From the NCBI GenBank assembly GCA_003443635.1, contig CP031964.1, forward strand, positions 186,001 to 250,000: 64,000 bases of DNA, written 5' to 3'. The notes beneath the pieces are model-generated. The model did no database searches, was not told where the DNA came from, and saw only the letters and a program-made list of their open reading frames with translations. A program made the position numbers and the translations under genes. This stretch comes from Flavobacteriaceae bacterium (lineage in GTDB: Bacteria; Bacteroidota; Bacteroidia; Flavobacteriales; Flavobacteriaceae). Below, in pieces: positions 54,554-63,024 of the stretch; position 1 is the stretch's first letter, and each line of letters begins with the position of its first letter.

Positions 54554-56074
54554 ATGAAAAACACTACTGCTCTTAAGCTTGAAAATTCTAGTAAATCAAA
54601 ATCTATTAAAAAAGTTATAAGGGAAAGTCATACTTCTGAATTAATTATAGGCTTTTGCGGACCAATCGGAACTGATATTCATTTTGTAGTTGATAGATTT
54701 GCATCTATTATTAAAGATGATTATAATTATAGAGTAGAAAAAATAACTTTAAGCCAATTAATTCAGCAATACTCTACAAATTACGATTATGATTCTAAAT
54801 TTGATTCTAAATTTGATTATTATCAAAAATCTATTGATTCTGGAAATTCTATGAGATCTAAATACGATTCTAGTATTTTAGCTGAATTAGCAATTAATGA
54901 AATAGCTGTTGATAGAGAAACAAGAGATGATGATAGAGTATGTTATGTAATTGATTCAATTAAAAATAAAGAAGAGTTAGAACTTTTTAAATTGGTTTAT
55001 AACGATCTTTTTTATTTTATTGGCGTGTTCTCGCATTTAGAAAATAGAATTAATTACTTAGAAGATATTGGGTTAAAAAGAGATGAAATCTATTTATTAA
55101 TTGATAGGGATTCAGGAGAAGAGATTCAGTTTGGTCAAAAAGTTACAGAAACATTTATTGAATCTGATTTTTTTATTAGAATTGATAAAAGCTCACATAC
55201 GTCTATTGACCCTAAAATTAAAAGGTTTTTAAATTTAGTTTTTTGCAATGAGATTATCACTCCCACTAAACATGAGAATGCAATGTATCTTGCAGCTGCA
55301 GCTGCAGGAAATTCTGCTTGTTTAAGTAGGCAAGTTGGTGCATGCTTAACTGATAATGAAGGTAATGTTTTGTCAGTTGGGTGGAATGATGTTCCAAAAT
55401 TTGGAGGAGGTGTTTATCAATATTCTGAAGATGACCCTATTGGTCAAAATGATAATAGATGTATGAATTTGAAAGGGGGCGTTTGTTTTAATGATCTTGA
55501 AAAATCAATCATAAAAGGAGACTTAATAAAAGAATTTATAAAAAGTGGAATAATAAAAGATATAGATAAAAATAAAGCTATTGAGTTACTCGAAAAATCT
55601 CGGATAAAAGAATTAATAGAATTTTCTAGAGCTGTTCATGCTGAAATGCATGCAATTATTTCAGCTGGTAAAAAGTCTAATGAAGGTATACAAAATGGAA
55701 CTCTTTATTGTACAACATATCCATGTCATAATTGCGCTAGGCATATAATAACTTCAGGTATAAATGAAGTATATTTTATTGAACCATATAGAAAAAGTTT
55801 AGCTATGAAACTACACAGAGATTCTATAACTGAAGATATATCTAAAAAAGATAGAGTACGAATTCTAATGTTTGAAGGGGTTTCTCCAAAATCATATATT
55901 CATTTTTTCAAAATGAATAAAAATAAACGAAAAGACAATGGGAAAAAACTAATACATTTGTCAAAAAATATAAGTCCAAAAAAAACGTTATCTTTAAAAG
56001 CAATTCCTGTTTTAGAAGGAGAAGTAACAAAAAGTTTAAAAAACAAAAAATTAATTGATATTGAAAATGGCTAA
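54554..56074 (+). CDS. Anti-phage dCTP deaminase (AvcD/DCD type)
   Basis: The 506-residue protein has an N-terminal P-loop-like domain (GFCGPIGTD, residues 33-41, lacking the usual Lys). The C-terminal cytidine-deaminase-fold zinc site is His362-Ala-Glu364 and Cys391/Cys394 in PCHNC. An insert with DNRCMNLKGGVCFND lies before the HAE box. This two-domain layout is that of the anti-phage dCTP deaminases, which deplete dCTP during infection. The V. cholerae version is held off by an RNA, AvcI; none was identified here. It lies 71 bp after hemB behind a terminator, and its stop overlaps the start of a 48-codon ORF by 8 bp (ATGGCTAA). The hemB remnant after it shows that it was inserted. Confidence 0.9.
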   Translation: MKNTTALKLENSSKSKSIKKVIRESHTSELIIGFCGPIGTDIHFVVDRFASIIKDDYNYRVEKITLSQLIQQYSTNYDYDSKFDSKFDYYQKSIDSGNSMRSKYDSSILAELAINEIAVDRETRDDDRVCYVIDSIKNKEELELFKLVYNDLFYFIGVFSHLENRINYLEDIGLKRDEIYLLIDRDSGEEIQFGQKVTETFIESDFFIRIDKSSHTSIDPKIKRFLNLVFCNEIITPTKHENAMYLAAAAAGNSACLSRQVGACLTDNEGNVLSVGWNDVPKFGGGVYQYSEDDPIGQNDNRCMNLKGGVCFNDLEKSIIKGDLIKEFIKSGIIKDIDKNKAIELLEKSRIKELIEFSRAVHAEMHAIISAGKKSNEGIQNGTLYCTTYPCHNCARHIITSGINEVYFIEPYRKSLAMKLHRDSITEDISKKDRVRILMFEGVSPKSYIHFFKMNKNKRKDNGKKLIHLSKNISPKKTLSLKAIPVLEGEVTKSLKNKKLIDIENG

Positions 56075-56213
56075 TAAAAACCAATTAAAGATTAATTTTC
56101 CATCTTCAAACTCCACAAATGGAATAAAAATAACTACCAATCAAAAAGGAAAAGTTATAAGTTTGAATAATAGAGCTTCTATATATAAGAGAATAATTAA
56201 TCGAACCAATTAA
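56067..56213 (+). CDS. Small basic protein coupled to the dCTP deaminase
   Basis: The 48-residue product (begins MANKNQLKINFPSSNSTNGI, ends YKRIINRTN) is basic, without signal peptide or membrane segment. Its ATG lies inside the deaminase gene's last codons (8-bp overlap), the same coupling seen between several gene pairs in this window. This supports translation. I do not recognise the protein. It could be an accessory or control protein of the deaminase, or a chance ORF; short length limits the certainty. Confidence 0.5.
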   Translation: MANKNQLKINFPSSNSTNGIKITTNQKGKVISLNNRASIYKRIINRTN

Positions 56214-56254
56214 TTTTTGATTTTAATAAAGTAAAAAATCTATAAATACACTTA

Positions 56255-56353
56255 GTTAATTGCTCAGAAGCACTTCGCAAAATCTAAATGAGCATTGATA
56301 AGATTCAAATATTATAATATTTCGCTAAAGATGCCGTGAAACTTATAAGTTAA
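56255..56353 (+). pseudogene. Decayed second copy of the hemB 3' end
   Basis: GAAGCACTTCG at 56267-56277 is identical to hemB 54192-54202, and the following 35 bases (AAATG, then ATTGAT) align without gaps. After a deletion, TATTTCGCTAAAGATG matches the hemB end exactly and leads to ATAAGT and a stop codon. In protein terms it reads EALR ... M.ID ... YFAKDAVKLIS against YFAKDVIRIISV in hemB. Stop codons interrupt it. It lies on the far side of the deaminase cassette. Confidence 0.75.
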
Positions 56354-56367
56354 TACAAGGTTAATAC
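56349..56367 (+). promoter_or_regulatory. Direct repeat GTTAATAC x2 upstream of the histidine kinase
   Basis: GTTAATAC occurs at 56349 and 56360, an 11-bp period, 46-64 bp before the kinase start. The same word recurs upstream of the coiled-coil gene at 58513-58554. This is the geometry of OmpR/PhoB-type binding sites. Confidence 0.55.
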
Positions 56368-56412
56368 ATTACTTTTTTTAAAACTTTCAATGGTTTCTTC
56401 TATTTTTGAGAT

Positions 56413-57816
56413 ATGAAGAAAAATATCAAAACCTTAATTATTGCTTCTATATTAGGGTTAATTGCTCTATCTTTTATTCAAGGTTACCTTATTAATAATA
56501 CTTATAAGCTTAAAAAAGATACGTTTATAGATGAGACTAAACGTTCCATTTCTAGGTTTGATGATAATCTTATTGCCATTGATACGCTTTATGAGAGAAT
56601 ATTTGATCATTTAGTATTAAAAATTTCAGAATATGAGCTAGGTCATATCAAAAAACTTGACATTTTAAATGACCTACATCTAGTTAAAGACTCTATTAAT
56701 ACAACATATATTAATGCTTATCAAAAGGAGTTTGAAAAACGAAAAATCAAATATCCTTTAAACTATCAAAAACGTTTAAAATCAATTATCATATTTAAAA
56801 ATACTAAAAACGATACGCTTTATTTTGAATCCAATAATCAAAAAATGCAACACGTTTTAGGAGCATCTTTTAATCCTGAAAACGAATATGCTGTAAATAA
56901 TTCAAAAGTACGGACCGATTATAGTAGAGATTATATTGATGGTGTTGGGGAATGGCAAACTTTAAATATTGATTTTGAATTGGCGACCGAAGATTTCATT
57001 AATTTAGACGATTGGAAACTTATCGTTTTGGGAAGAATGATGGGTTCATTAACCTTATCGATCCTTATTTTTATTTTAGTAATTGGCTTACTCTACTACT
57101 CCATTAAAAATTTAATTACTCAAAAGAAAATTGCAGATATAAAAACTGATTTTATAAATAATATTACTCACGAATTTAAAACACCTTTAGCTACATTGGC
57201 ATTAGCCACAAAAATGCTTGAAAAAGAAGAATTAAAGTCACAACCTGAAACTACCGAATCTACTATTAAAACTATTAATCGACAAAGTCAGCGTTTACAA
57301 AAATTAATCGATCAGGTTTTGGATAATAGTTTAAGTGCTAACGATATTCAACTTGATAAAACCCCTTTAAAAGCTGCTGATTATATTAACAATGTTCTTG
57401 ATGATTTTTTACTTTCGGTAAAAGATCAGCATATCGAATTAATGAGAAATATTAATTCTGATGCAATCATTTATATTGATAAGTTTTATTTTACTACAGC
57501 TCTATTCAATATTTTGGAGAACGCAATTAAATACTGTCAAGATAATTTTAAAATACATTGTAAATTATCTTCAACTTCAACTCATTTTATAATATCAATC
57601 TCTGACAATGGTATTGGCATTTCAGAACAACATAAAAAACAAGTTTTTGATAAATTTTTTAGAGTAGATCAGAACGAAGTTCATAACGTAAAAGGATTAG
57701 GGTTAGGTTTGTATTATACTAATGAAATTATAAAAGCGCACCAAGGAGAAATTGTTGTAGATAGTAAATTAAATAAAGGAAGTATTTTTAATATTATAAT
57801 ACCTTTAAAGCAATAA
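56413..57816 (+). CDS. Sensor histidine kinase (RprX-like)
   Basis: The 467-residue kinase has membrane helices at about 8-27 and 212-232 around a periplasmic sensor region. The HisKA box carries His253 (NNITHEFKTPLATLALA), then the N box ILENAIKYCQ, DNGIGI and GLGLGLYYTNEII. It lies 2 bp before the response regulator gene, so the two form a pair. The wording of the H box resembles RprX of Bacteroides. The signal is unknown. Two GTTAATAC repeats lie upstream. Confidence 0.93.
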   Translation: MKKNIKTLIIASILGLIALSFIQGYLINNTYKLKKDTFIDETKRSISRFDDNLIAIDTLYERIFDHLVLKISEYELGHIKKLDILNDLHLVKDSINTTYINAYQKEFEKRKIKYPLNYQKRLKSIIIFKNTKNDTLYFESNNQKMQHVLGASFNPENEYAVNNSKVRTDYSRDYIDGVGEWQTLNIDFELATEDFINLDDWKLIVLGRMMGSLTLSILIFILVIGLLYYSIKNLITQKKIADIKTDFINNITHEFKTPLATLALATKMLEKEELKSQPETTESTIKTINRQSQRLQKLIDQVLDNSLSANDIQLDKTPLKAADYINNVLDDFLLSVKDQHIELMRNINSDAIIYIDKFYFTTALFNILENAIKYCQDNFKIHCKLSSTSTHFIISISDNGIGISEQHKKQVFDKFFRVDQNEVHNVKGLGLGLYYTNEIIKAHQGEIVVDSKLNKGSIFNIIIPLKQ

Positions 57817-57818
57817 AA

Positions 57819-58517
57819 ATGAAAGATCTTCAAAAATATATTTTATTAGCTGAAGATGATCAAGATTTTGGAAATCTGTTAAAGCAATATTTAGAAATAT
57901 CTGGATTTAATGTGAATTGGGCAAAAGATGGCAAAGAAGCTCTAAAATTATTTCAACAAAGTACTTTTAATCTTTGTGTCTTAGATGTTATGATGCCAAA
58001 AATAGATGGCTTTACTTTAGCTGAACAGCTCATCGAATTAAATCCCGAAACGCCTTTCATTTTCTTAACAGCTAGAAAAATGAAAACTGATAAGATAAAA
58101 GGGCTTAAACTAGGTGCAGACGACTATATAGTAAAACCTTTTGAAGCTGATGAATTGGTATTACGATTAAATAATATTTTAAAAAGAACCTCTAAATCAA
58201 TTAATACTTTTTCTAATGAAAATAGCATAAAAATTAATCATTATACTCTTAATTTAAAACGTTTAGAATTAACTTGTAACGATTACAAAAAACAACTCAC
58301 ACAAAAAGAAGGAGAGCTCATTCTCTTCCTATACAAACACAAAAACCAGCTTTTAAAACGTGAAGACATTTTAAAAGCTGTATGGGAAAATGACGATTTT
58401 TTCTCTGGTAGGAGTATGGATGTTTTCATTAGCAGATTACGTAAATATTTTAAAGAAGATTCATCTATTTCTATCGAAAGTATACGAGGAATCGGTTTAG
58501 AGTTTAAGGTAAGTTAA
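57819..58517 (+). CDS. OmpR-family response regulator (RprY-like)
   Basis: The 232-residue product has a receiver domain with phospho-acceptor Asp56 (NLCVLDVMMPKIDG) and the conserved LTARK and KPFEADEL segments. The C-terminal winged helix (about 135-230; LTQKEGELILFLYKHKNQLL, SGRSMDVFISRLRKYF) is of the OmpR type. It pairs with the kinase just upstream. It probably binds the GTTAATRC direct repeats found before the kinase and after its own stop codon. Confidence 0.94.
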   Translation: MKDLQKYILLAEDDQDFGNLLKQYLEISGFNVNWAKDGKEALKLFQQSTFNLCVLDVMMPKIDGFTLAEQLIELNPETPFIFLTARKMKTDKIKGLKLGADDYIVKPFEADELVLRLNNILKRTSKSINTFSNENSIKINHYTLNLKRLELTCNDYKKQLTQKEGELILFLYKHKNQLLKREDILKAVWENDDFFSGRSMDVFISRLRKYFKEDSSISIESIRGIGLEFKVS

Positions 58518-58554
58518 TACACTAATAGCAAATAGGTTAATGCTAGGTTAATGC
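58513..58554 (+). promoter_or_regulatory. GTTAATRC repeats upstream of the coiled-coil gene
   Basis: GTTAATAC at 58513 overlaps the regulator stop codon. GTTAATGC occurs at 58536 and 58547 with an 11-bp period. The group lies 73-114 bp before the start at 58627. It is a likely binding region of the adjacent response regulator. Confidence 0.6.
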
Positions 58555-58626
58555 TTGATATTTCTTCTGTTTTTAAAAAATCATCATATATTTTTGTTTC
58601 AACATAAATCATTAAAAATCGAACAG

Positions 58627-59388
58627 ATGAAAAGGTTAATTCAAATTTTACTCCTTACAATTATTACAACTGCCGCCTATGCACAGTCAGAACCACCAAC
58701 ACCACCTGAGCCACCAACTCCTCCAGCTCCAGAAAATACAAGTAGCTCGATATCGATAAACAAATCAGATAACAATTTACGTTTTAAAGCAAAATTCGAC
58801 AAATCTCGTTTTGATAAAGTAAAAGCTTTATTAATAGATAAATTAGGGGAAGATGGTTTAACTATAAATGGAGATACATATAAATGGTCTCAAGAATCTG
58901 ATGCCTTTAAAGGGACATTAACGAATAGAACCTTAAATTTAAATTTAGACTATAGTGAAGCTAGTAAATCATTGGCCAATCAAGTTGATGAGGTTATGTC
59001 TGATTTAAAATATGCTATAAGCAATAGAAATCTTGAAGTTGAAGTTGAACGATCACAAAGAAAATTAGAAAGAGCGCAAAGAGAAATTGAAAGAGCTAAA
59101 CGTGAGGTAGAAAGAGCGCAAAGAGAAATTGAAAGAGCTAAACGTGAACTAAAACGCGAACTGGAGCGTAAACAAAAAGGTCAAATTAGTAAAGTTAAAA
59201 ACCTCAAAGAAAAGCTCGAAAAAAGAAAAATTGAAAGAGAAATAGTAATGAAAGAGCGCAAAGAAGAATTAGAACAAAGGAAAGAGGTAATTAAAAAAAG
59301 AAAAGTTGAACAGAAAGAAACTATTAAAGCCCTTAAGAAAGAATTAGAAAAACTTAAGGAAAAGGAACAAAAAGAGAAATCTAATTAA
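58627..59388 (+). CDS. Secreted, highly charged coiled-coil protein
   Basis: The start at 58627 is chosen because it gives a clean signal peptide (MKRLIQILLLTIITTAAYAQ); the frame is open further upstream to 58555 but yields no sensible N-terminus. A Pro-rich segment (EPPTPPEPPTPPAPEN) follows. Residues about 45-130 look like a small folded domain, and residues about 135-253 are a continuous coil rich in Glu, Lys and Arg with a 14-residue repeat (RAQREIERAKREVE). It is predicted to be periplasmic. It lies downstream of the response regulator and of its presumed binding repeats, and ends at a strong terminator, so it is a likely target gene. Function unknown. Confidence 0.8.
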   Translation: MKRLIQILLLTIITTAAYAQSEPPTPPEPPTPPAPENTSSSISINKSDNNLRFKAKFDKSRFDKVKALLIDKLGEDGLTINGDTYKWSQESDAFKGTLTNRTLNLNLDYSEASKSLANQVDEVMSDLKYAISNRNLEVEVERSQRKLERAQREIERAKREVERAQREIERAKRELKRELERKQKGQISKVKNLKEKLEKRKIEREIVMKERKEELEQRKEVIKKRKVEQKETIKALKKELEKLKEKEQKEKSN

Positions 59389-59416
59389 ACATCACAATAA
59401 ATTCATTTTTTTTAGA

Positions 59417-59448
59417 AACTCAATAACTAAAAGTTATTGAGTTTTTTT
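59417..59448 (+). terminator. Strong rho-independent terminator
   Basis: A 12-bp perfect stem AACTCAATAACT / AGTTATTGAGTT with a 3-nt loop is followed by T7. It lies 28 bp after the coiled-coil gene. Confidence 0.9.
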
Positions 59449-59517
59449 ATTTAGATAATAGCAAACATTTCAATCACAGTGCTTTTTTAACTATTTTAGC
59501 ATAAATCAAATTAATTA

Positions 59518-60597
59518 ATGAGTTTACTTATTCTCTACGGAGTTTTATCTATCTTTTTTTCATTTCTATGCTCTATTTTGGAAGCCGTATTATTAAGTGT
59601 TACACCTACTTATTTAGGTATTAAAAAGAAAGAAGGGAAGGCCTATGCCTCTTCATTAGAAAATTTAAAAAAAGATGTTGACCGACCGTTAATTGCTATT
59701 TTAACCTTAAATACAATTGCACATACAGTGGGCGCCATTTTAGTAGGTAAACAAGCTGAAAAAATTTATGGCGGAGGTGATAACTACGGTGTTTTTATTG
59801 TGTCAGCAGTGATGACAATATTAATATTAGTCGCTTCAGAAATTATTCCAAAAACCATAGGTGCAACATACTGGAAGCAGCTAACTAATTTCACCTCTAA
59901 AGCACTTAATGTTTTAATTTTTCCCTTAAAATGGACTGGTTTATTATGGGTATTACAACTTACTACTAAACTTATAGGAGGAAAAGGACATCACGAAAGC
60001 GTACTAAGTCGTGAAGATTTTTCTGCGATGACACAAATGGCAGAAGAGGAAGGGGTGTTTCACGAATCTGAAAGTAAGGTCATTAAAAATCTCATCAACT
60101 TTAAAGAAATCTTTGTTAAAGATGTAATGACACCTCGTACGGTTTTAAAAACAGCTTCCGAAACCATGAGCATACAGACATTTTATGATGAAAATCCAAA
60201 TCTAAAATTTTCAAGGATTCCTATTTACAGTGACAATCCAGATGAGATTACTGGATATTTTTTAAAAGATAATTTATTAGAAGCCATTATTAAAGGTAAT
60301 GGAGAAAAACCTTTAAAATCTATATTAAGAGAGTTAACAGTAACCACACGTAATTTTCCTATTCCAAATTTATTTGAAGATCTTATTGCCAAACGTGAGC
60401 ATATTGCCTTAGTTGTTGACGAATATGGTTCTGTAAGTGGTATTGTTACTCAAGAAGATGTGATTGAAACTTTACTTGGTCTAGAAATTATGGACGAGAG
60501 TGATAATGTGGCTGACTTACAACTATTAGCTCGTAAAAGCTGGGAAACCAGAGCTAAACGCTTAGGGTTAATTGACGAAAAAAAACCAGAGAACTAA
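59518..60597 (+). CDS. CNNM/CorC-family (DUF21 plus CBS) membrane protein
   Basis: The 359-residue product has a DUF21 membrane domain (about 1-165) followed by two CBS domains (about 200-330; VKDVMTPRTVLKTASETMSI; HIALVVDEYGSVSGIVTQED). The usual CorC-HlyC third domain is absent or very short. Members are implicated in Mg2+ or Co2+ movement or its control. Its last base is the first base of the methyltransferase gene, so the two form one unit. Confidence 0.9.
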   Translation: MSLLILYGVLSIFFSFLCSILEAVLLSVTPTYLGIKKKEGKAYASSLENLKKDVDRPLIAILTLNTIAHTVGAILVGKQAEKIYGGGDNYGVFIVSAVMTILILVASEIIPKTIGATYWKQLTNFTSKALNVLIFPLKWTGLLWVLQLTTKLIGGKGHHESVLSREDFSAMTQMAEEEGVFHESESKVIKNLINFKEIFVKDVMTPRTVLKTASETMSIQTFYDENPNLKFSRIPIYSDNPDEITGYFLKDNLLEAIIKGNGEKPLKSILRELTVTTRNFPIPNLFEDLIAKREHIALVVDEYGSVSGIVTQEDVIETLLGLEIMDESDNVADLQLLARKSWETRAKRLGLIDEKKPEN

Positions 60598-61076
60598 TGG
60601 AAATGGAAACCTGTACTATAAATACTCCTTTAGGTATTGCAAAAATTACTGGTGATGAAACAGGGTTATCTGCAGTTACTATTTTAAGTAATGAAACATC
60701 TGTTTCTGATACAATTCCTGATGTGCTTCAAGATTGTGTTTATCAACTTCGAGAATATTTTAATGGCGAACGCAAACAATTTGACTTAAAATTAAATCCT
60801 GAAGGCACCGAATTTCAAAAACGCGTTTGGGAACTTTTATTAGAAATTCCTTATGGAAAAACCCTATCTTACCTAGAACTTTCTAAACGTTTTGGAGATA
60901 TAAAAGCAATTCGAGCTGTAGCTAGTGCAAATGGTAAAAATCCTTTTTGGGTGATTGTACCTTGCCATCGTGTTATTGGTAGCGATGGGAGTTTAACTGG
61001 TTATGCTGGTGGTATTCATCGCAAAAAATGGCTGCTAGAACACGAAAGTCCTTATAAACAACAATCGTTGTTTTAA
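60597..61076 (+). CDS. Methylated-DNA--protein-cysteine methyltransferase (Ogt-like)
   Basis: The 159-residue DNA-repair protein has the acceptor Cys123 in IVPCHRVIGSDG, the HTH-like segment KAIRAVASANGKNPF and the Arg finger region. It removes alkyl groups from O6-alkylguanine in DNA and is used up in the reaction. No AdaA-type N-terminal domain is present. It is coupled to the CNNM gene and converges on the TPR-AraC gene, with 4 bp between the stops. Confidence 0.94.
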   Translation: MEMETCTINTPLGIAKITGDETGLSAVTILSNETSVSDTIPDVLQDCVYQLREYFNGERKQFDLKLNPEGTEFQKRVWELLLEIPYGKTLSYLELSKRFGDIKAIRAVASANGKNPFWVIVPCHRVIGSDGSLTGYAGGIHRKKWLLEHESPYKQQSLF

Positions 61077-61080
61077 AATC

Positions 61081-62814
61081 TTATTTTTCCTTTTCTAACT
61101 CTTTAATAAAGTAAGATGGGTAAATCCCTGTTTTTTTATAAAATGCCTTAGAGAATGCTTGGTCTGTATTAAAACCTATATCATTTGCGATAGCCTTAAT
61201 TGTAAACTTCCTAAATTTTAAATCTTGTTTTAACCTATTTACCACATAATCTATACGTAAATCGTTAATATACTGACTTACGCTTTTTTGTTTGGTTTGA
61301 TTTAGCACATAAGAAAGGTATTTAGAATTCGTTTTAAAACTTTTAGCTAGTTTATCTAATGTAAGATTTGTTTTTAAGAATTTTTCTTGTGCTTCAAACT
61401 TATTAAGAGATTGAGTAATGTGATTAATGGTATCTTGAGAAAGATCTAACTTTTGCTCTTTCTTTATTTTTGAAATTGAATTTTGTTTTTCCACTTCTAT
61501 CCTTTCTTTAAGAAGTACTTTAAATCGTTTTTTATAACGTCGTTGATTAACATAAAATAATCCCAATCCCAGTAAACTTAGCCCTAAAAGAATTGAAATA
61601 ATCAATCGTATTTTTGATGTTATTGCATTTTCATTTTTAAGCGAGGCTATTAATTGTTCTCTGTCTTCAATGAGATTAGGGATGTCATATTCAGTTTCGA
61701 GTTTATTGTTTATGTATTTGTAATTGATATCAAGAATGCTATCAACTGTAATTAATTTATCTAGATATTTCAATTGATTTTCATTATCTACTAAATTTTT
61801 ATAATGATTGACTAATCCTAAATAAGTTAGTTTAGTTTCTGGAATAAGGTAATTAGACGTTTGAGTTAACGAGTCAATTTTATTGTAGTAAAGTAGTTTT
61901 TGTTCATCATTATTTAACGCTTCGTAAGATTTCCCTAAATAAAAATAGGCATCAATAAGTTTATATATTTCAAAATCTAACCTGTTGTTTACATCTTGCA
62001 ATTTTGGAAGAGTCAATATAATTTTTTCGATACTACTTTTAAACTGACCATCATAATAATCAAATATACCATCATTAAGAACAAGAAGATATTTAAGAGC
62101 ATTTCCTTTCCCTATCTTCAAACCTTCACTGTTTAATGTTTTAGCAGAATCTAATTCTTTATTAAGCCTATAAGTTCTAACTAGTTCAAACAATGTATTT
62201 AAATAAGGTTCTAAATAACCTTCTCTGTCTTCTGGATTTAGCTTTAAACGGTTTTCATCAAATTTTAAATTCTTTTTAAAAATCGAAATTGCTCCTTCAA
62301 AGTCTCCATAATCTCTCTTAATAAGCCCAATATTATAATTCGTATAATTTATCCGAAAATTATTAGTTACTGGACTCAATAAATTCAATTCTTTCAAGTA
62401 ATAGTTTAATGCTTCTTGAAAATTCCCCTCTATACGCTCTATATATCCTTTTTTTCCAAATAAAGCAGCTGGGTACCTTTGGTTTTTAAATTCTGTTTTA
62501 TTAATCAAGGTAATTGCGCTATCAATATAAGTAGTTGCTAGGTCATAATTATTATCATAAAAATCTGCAAAAAGATGATACCCTTTTAAAATTTCTTCAA
62601 TATTGGTTTCTAATTTCGCTTTTTTTAGATACGTATTAATGTATTGCTTGCCCTTTTCTGTATACTCGTTAATGTAATAAAGAGAATCTAGTTCATTATA
62701 GGATTTAGATAATATTGAATCAGGTGCTTTAGTTTCTTGAGCGTAAAGTGATGAAATCATCATTATAATGATTCCAATTTGGAAGATATTTTTAAGGCAT
62801 TTCATACTTCTCAA
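61081..62814 (-). CDS. TPR-containing membrane AraC-family regulator
   Basis: The 577-residue product has a signal sequence, about ten TPR-like helical repeats (residues about 30-375), one transmembrane helix (about 403-421; IRLIISILLGLSLLGLGLFY) and a C-terminal AraC-type DNA-binding domain (about 475-575; LTLDKLAKSFKTNSKYLSYV; IKAIANDIGFNTDQAFSKAF). Such one-protein membrane regulators are common in Flavobacteriia. The TPR part would sense something outside the membrane while the HTH sits inside. Target genes are unknown. It is divergent from the erythromycin-esterase-like gene, with 210 bp between the starts. Confidence 0.88.
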   Translation of the reverse strand: MRSMKCLKNIFQIGIIIMMISSLYAQETKAPDSILSKSYNELDSLYYINEYTEKGKQYINTYLKKAKLETNIEEILKGYHLFADFYDNNYDLATTYIDSAITLINKTEFKNQRYPAALFGKKGYIERIEGNFQEALNYYLKELNLLSPVTNNFRINYTNYNIGLIKRDYGDFEGAISIFKKNLKFDENRLKLNPEDREGYLEPYLNTLFELVRTYRLNKELDSAKTLNSEGLKIGKGNALKYLLVLNDGIFDYYDGQFKSSIEKIILTLPKLQDVNNRLDFEIYKLIDAYFYLGKSYEALNNDEQKLLYYNKIDSLTQTSNYLIPETKLTYLGLVNHYKNLVDNENQLKYLDKLITVDSILDINYKYINNKLETEYDIPNLIEDREQLIASLKNENAITSKIRLIISILLGLSLLGLGLFYVNQRRYKKRFKVLLKERIEVEKQNSISKIKKEQKLDLSQDTINHITQSLNKFEAQEKFLKTNLTLDKLAKSFKTNSKYLSYVLNQTKQKSVSQYINDLRIDYVVNRLKQDLKFRKFTIKAIANDIGFNTDQAFSKAFYKKTGIYPSYFIKELEKEK

Positions 62815-62973
62815 AAGAACTATAAGCTAATTTAATTCTAAACAAAAATATTTAAAATGGCATTTTTAAAATAAAATATCCTCACAAAAAGGTGTTAAAT
62901 ATTAAAATACTATATATCAGCTAATTAAATTAAGTATTCTTACCGTATTTTCAAGGAAAACACACTGTATTTC

Positions 62974-63006
62974 TTTGTTTAGATGTTTATCTCAGCCTTA
63001 TGTTTG
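62974..63006 (+). promoter_or_regulatory. Promoter of the erythromycin-esterase-like gene
   Basis: TTTG at 62974 and TATGTTTG at 62999 are separated by 21 bp and match the -33 and -7 consensus. The -7 box lies 18 bp before the start codon at 63025. Confidence 0.55.
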
Positions 63007-63024
63007 TTTAAAACATTATAAAAA

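Noticed and set aside
58555..58626. Longer N-terminus for the coiled-coil protein
   Set aside because: The upstream part is not signal-like and the start at 58627 gives a standard signal peptide; the upstream bases also hold part of the repeat-containing control region.
59040..59160. Repeats in the coiled-coil gene as a possible CRISPR array
   Set aside because: The repeats are in frame, tandem without spacers and encode a heptad-like coil. No CRISPR array or cas gene was seen anywhere in the window.
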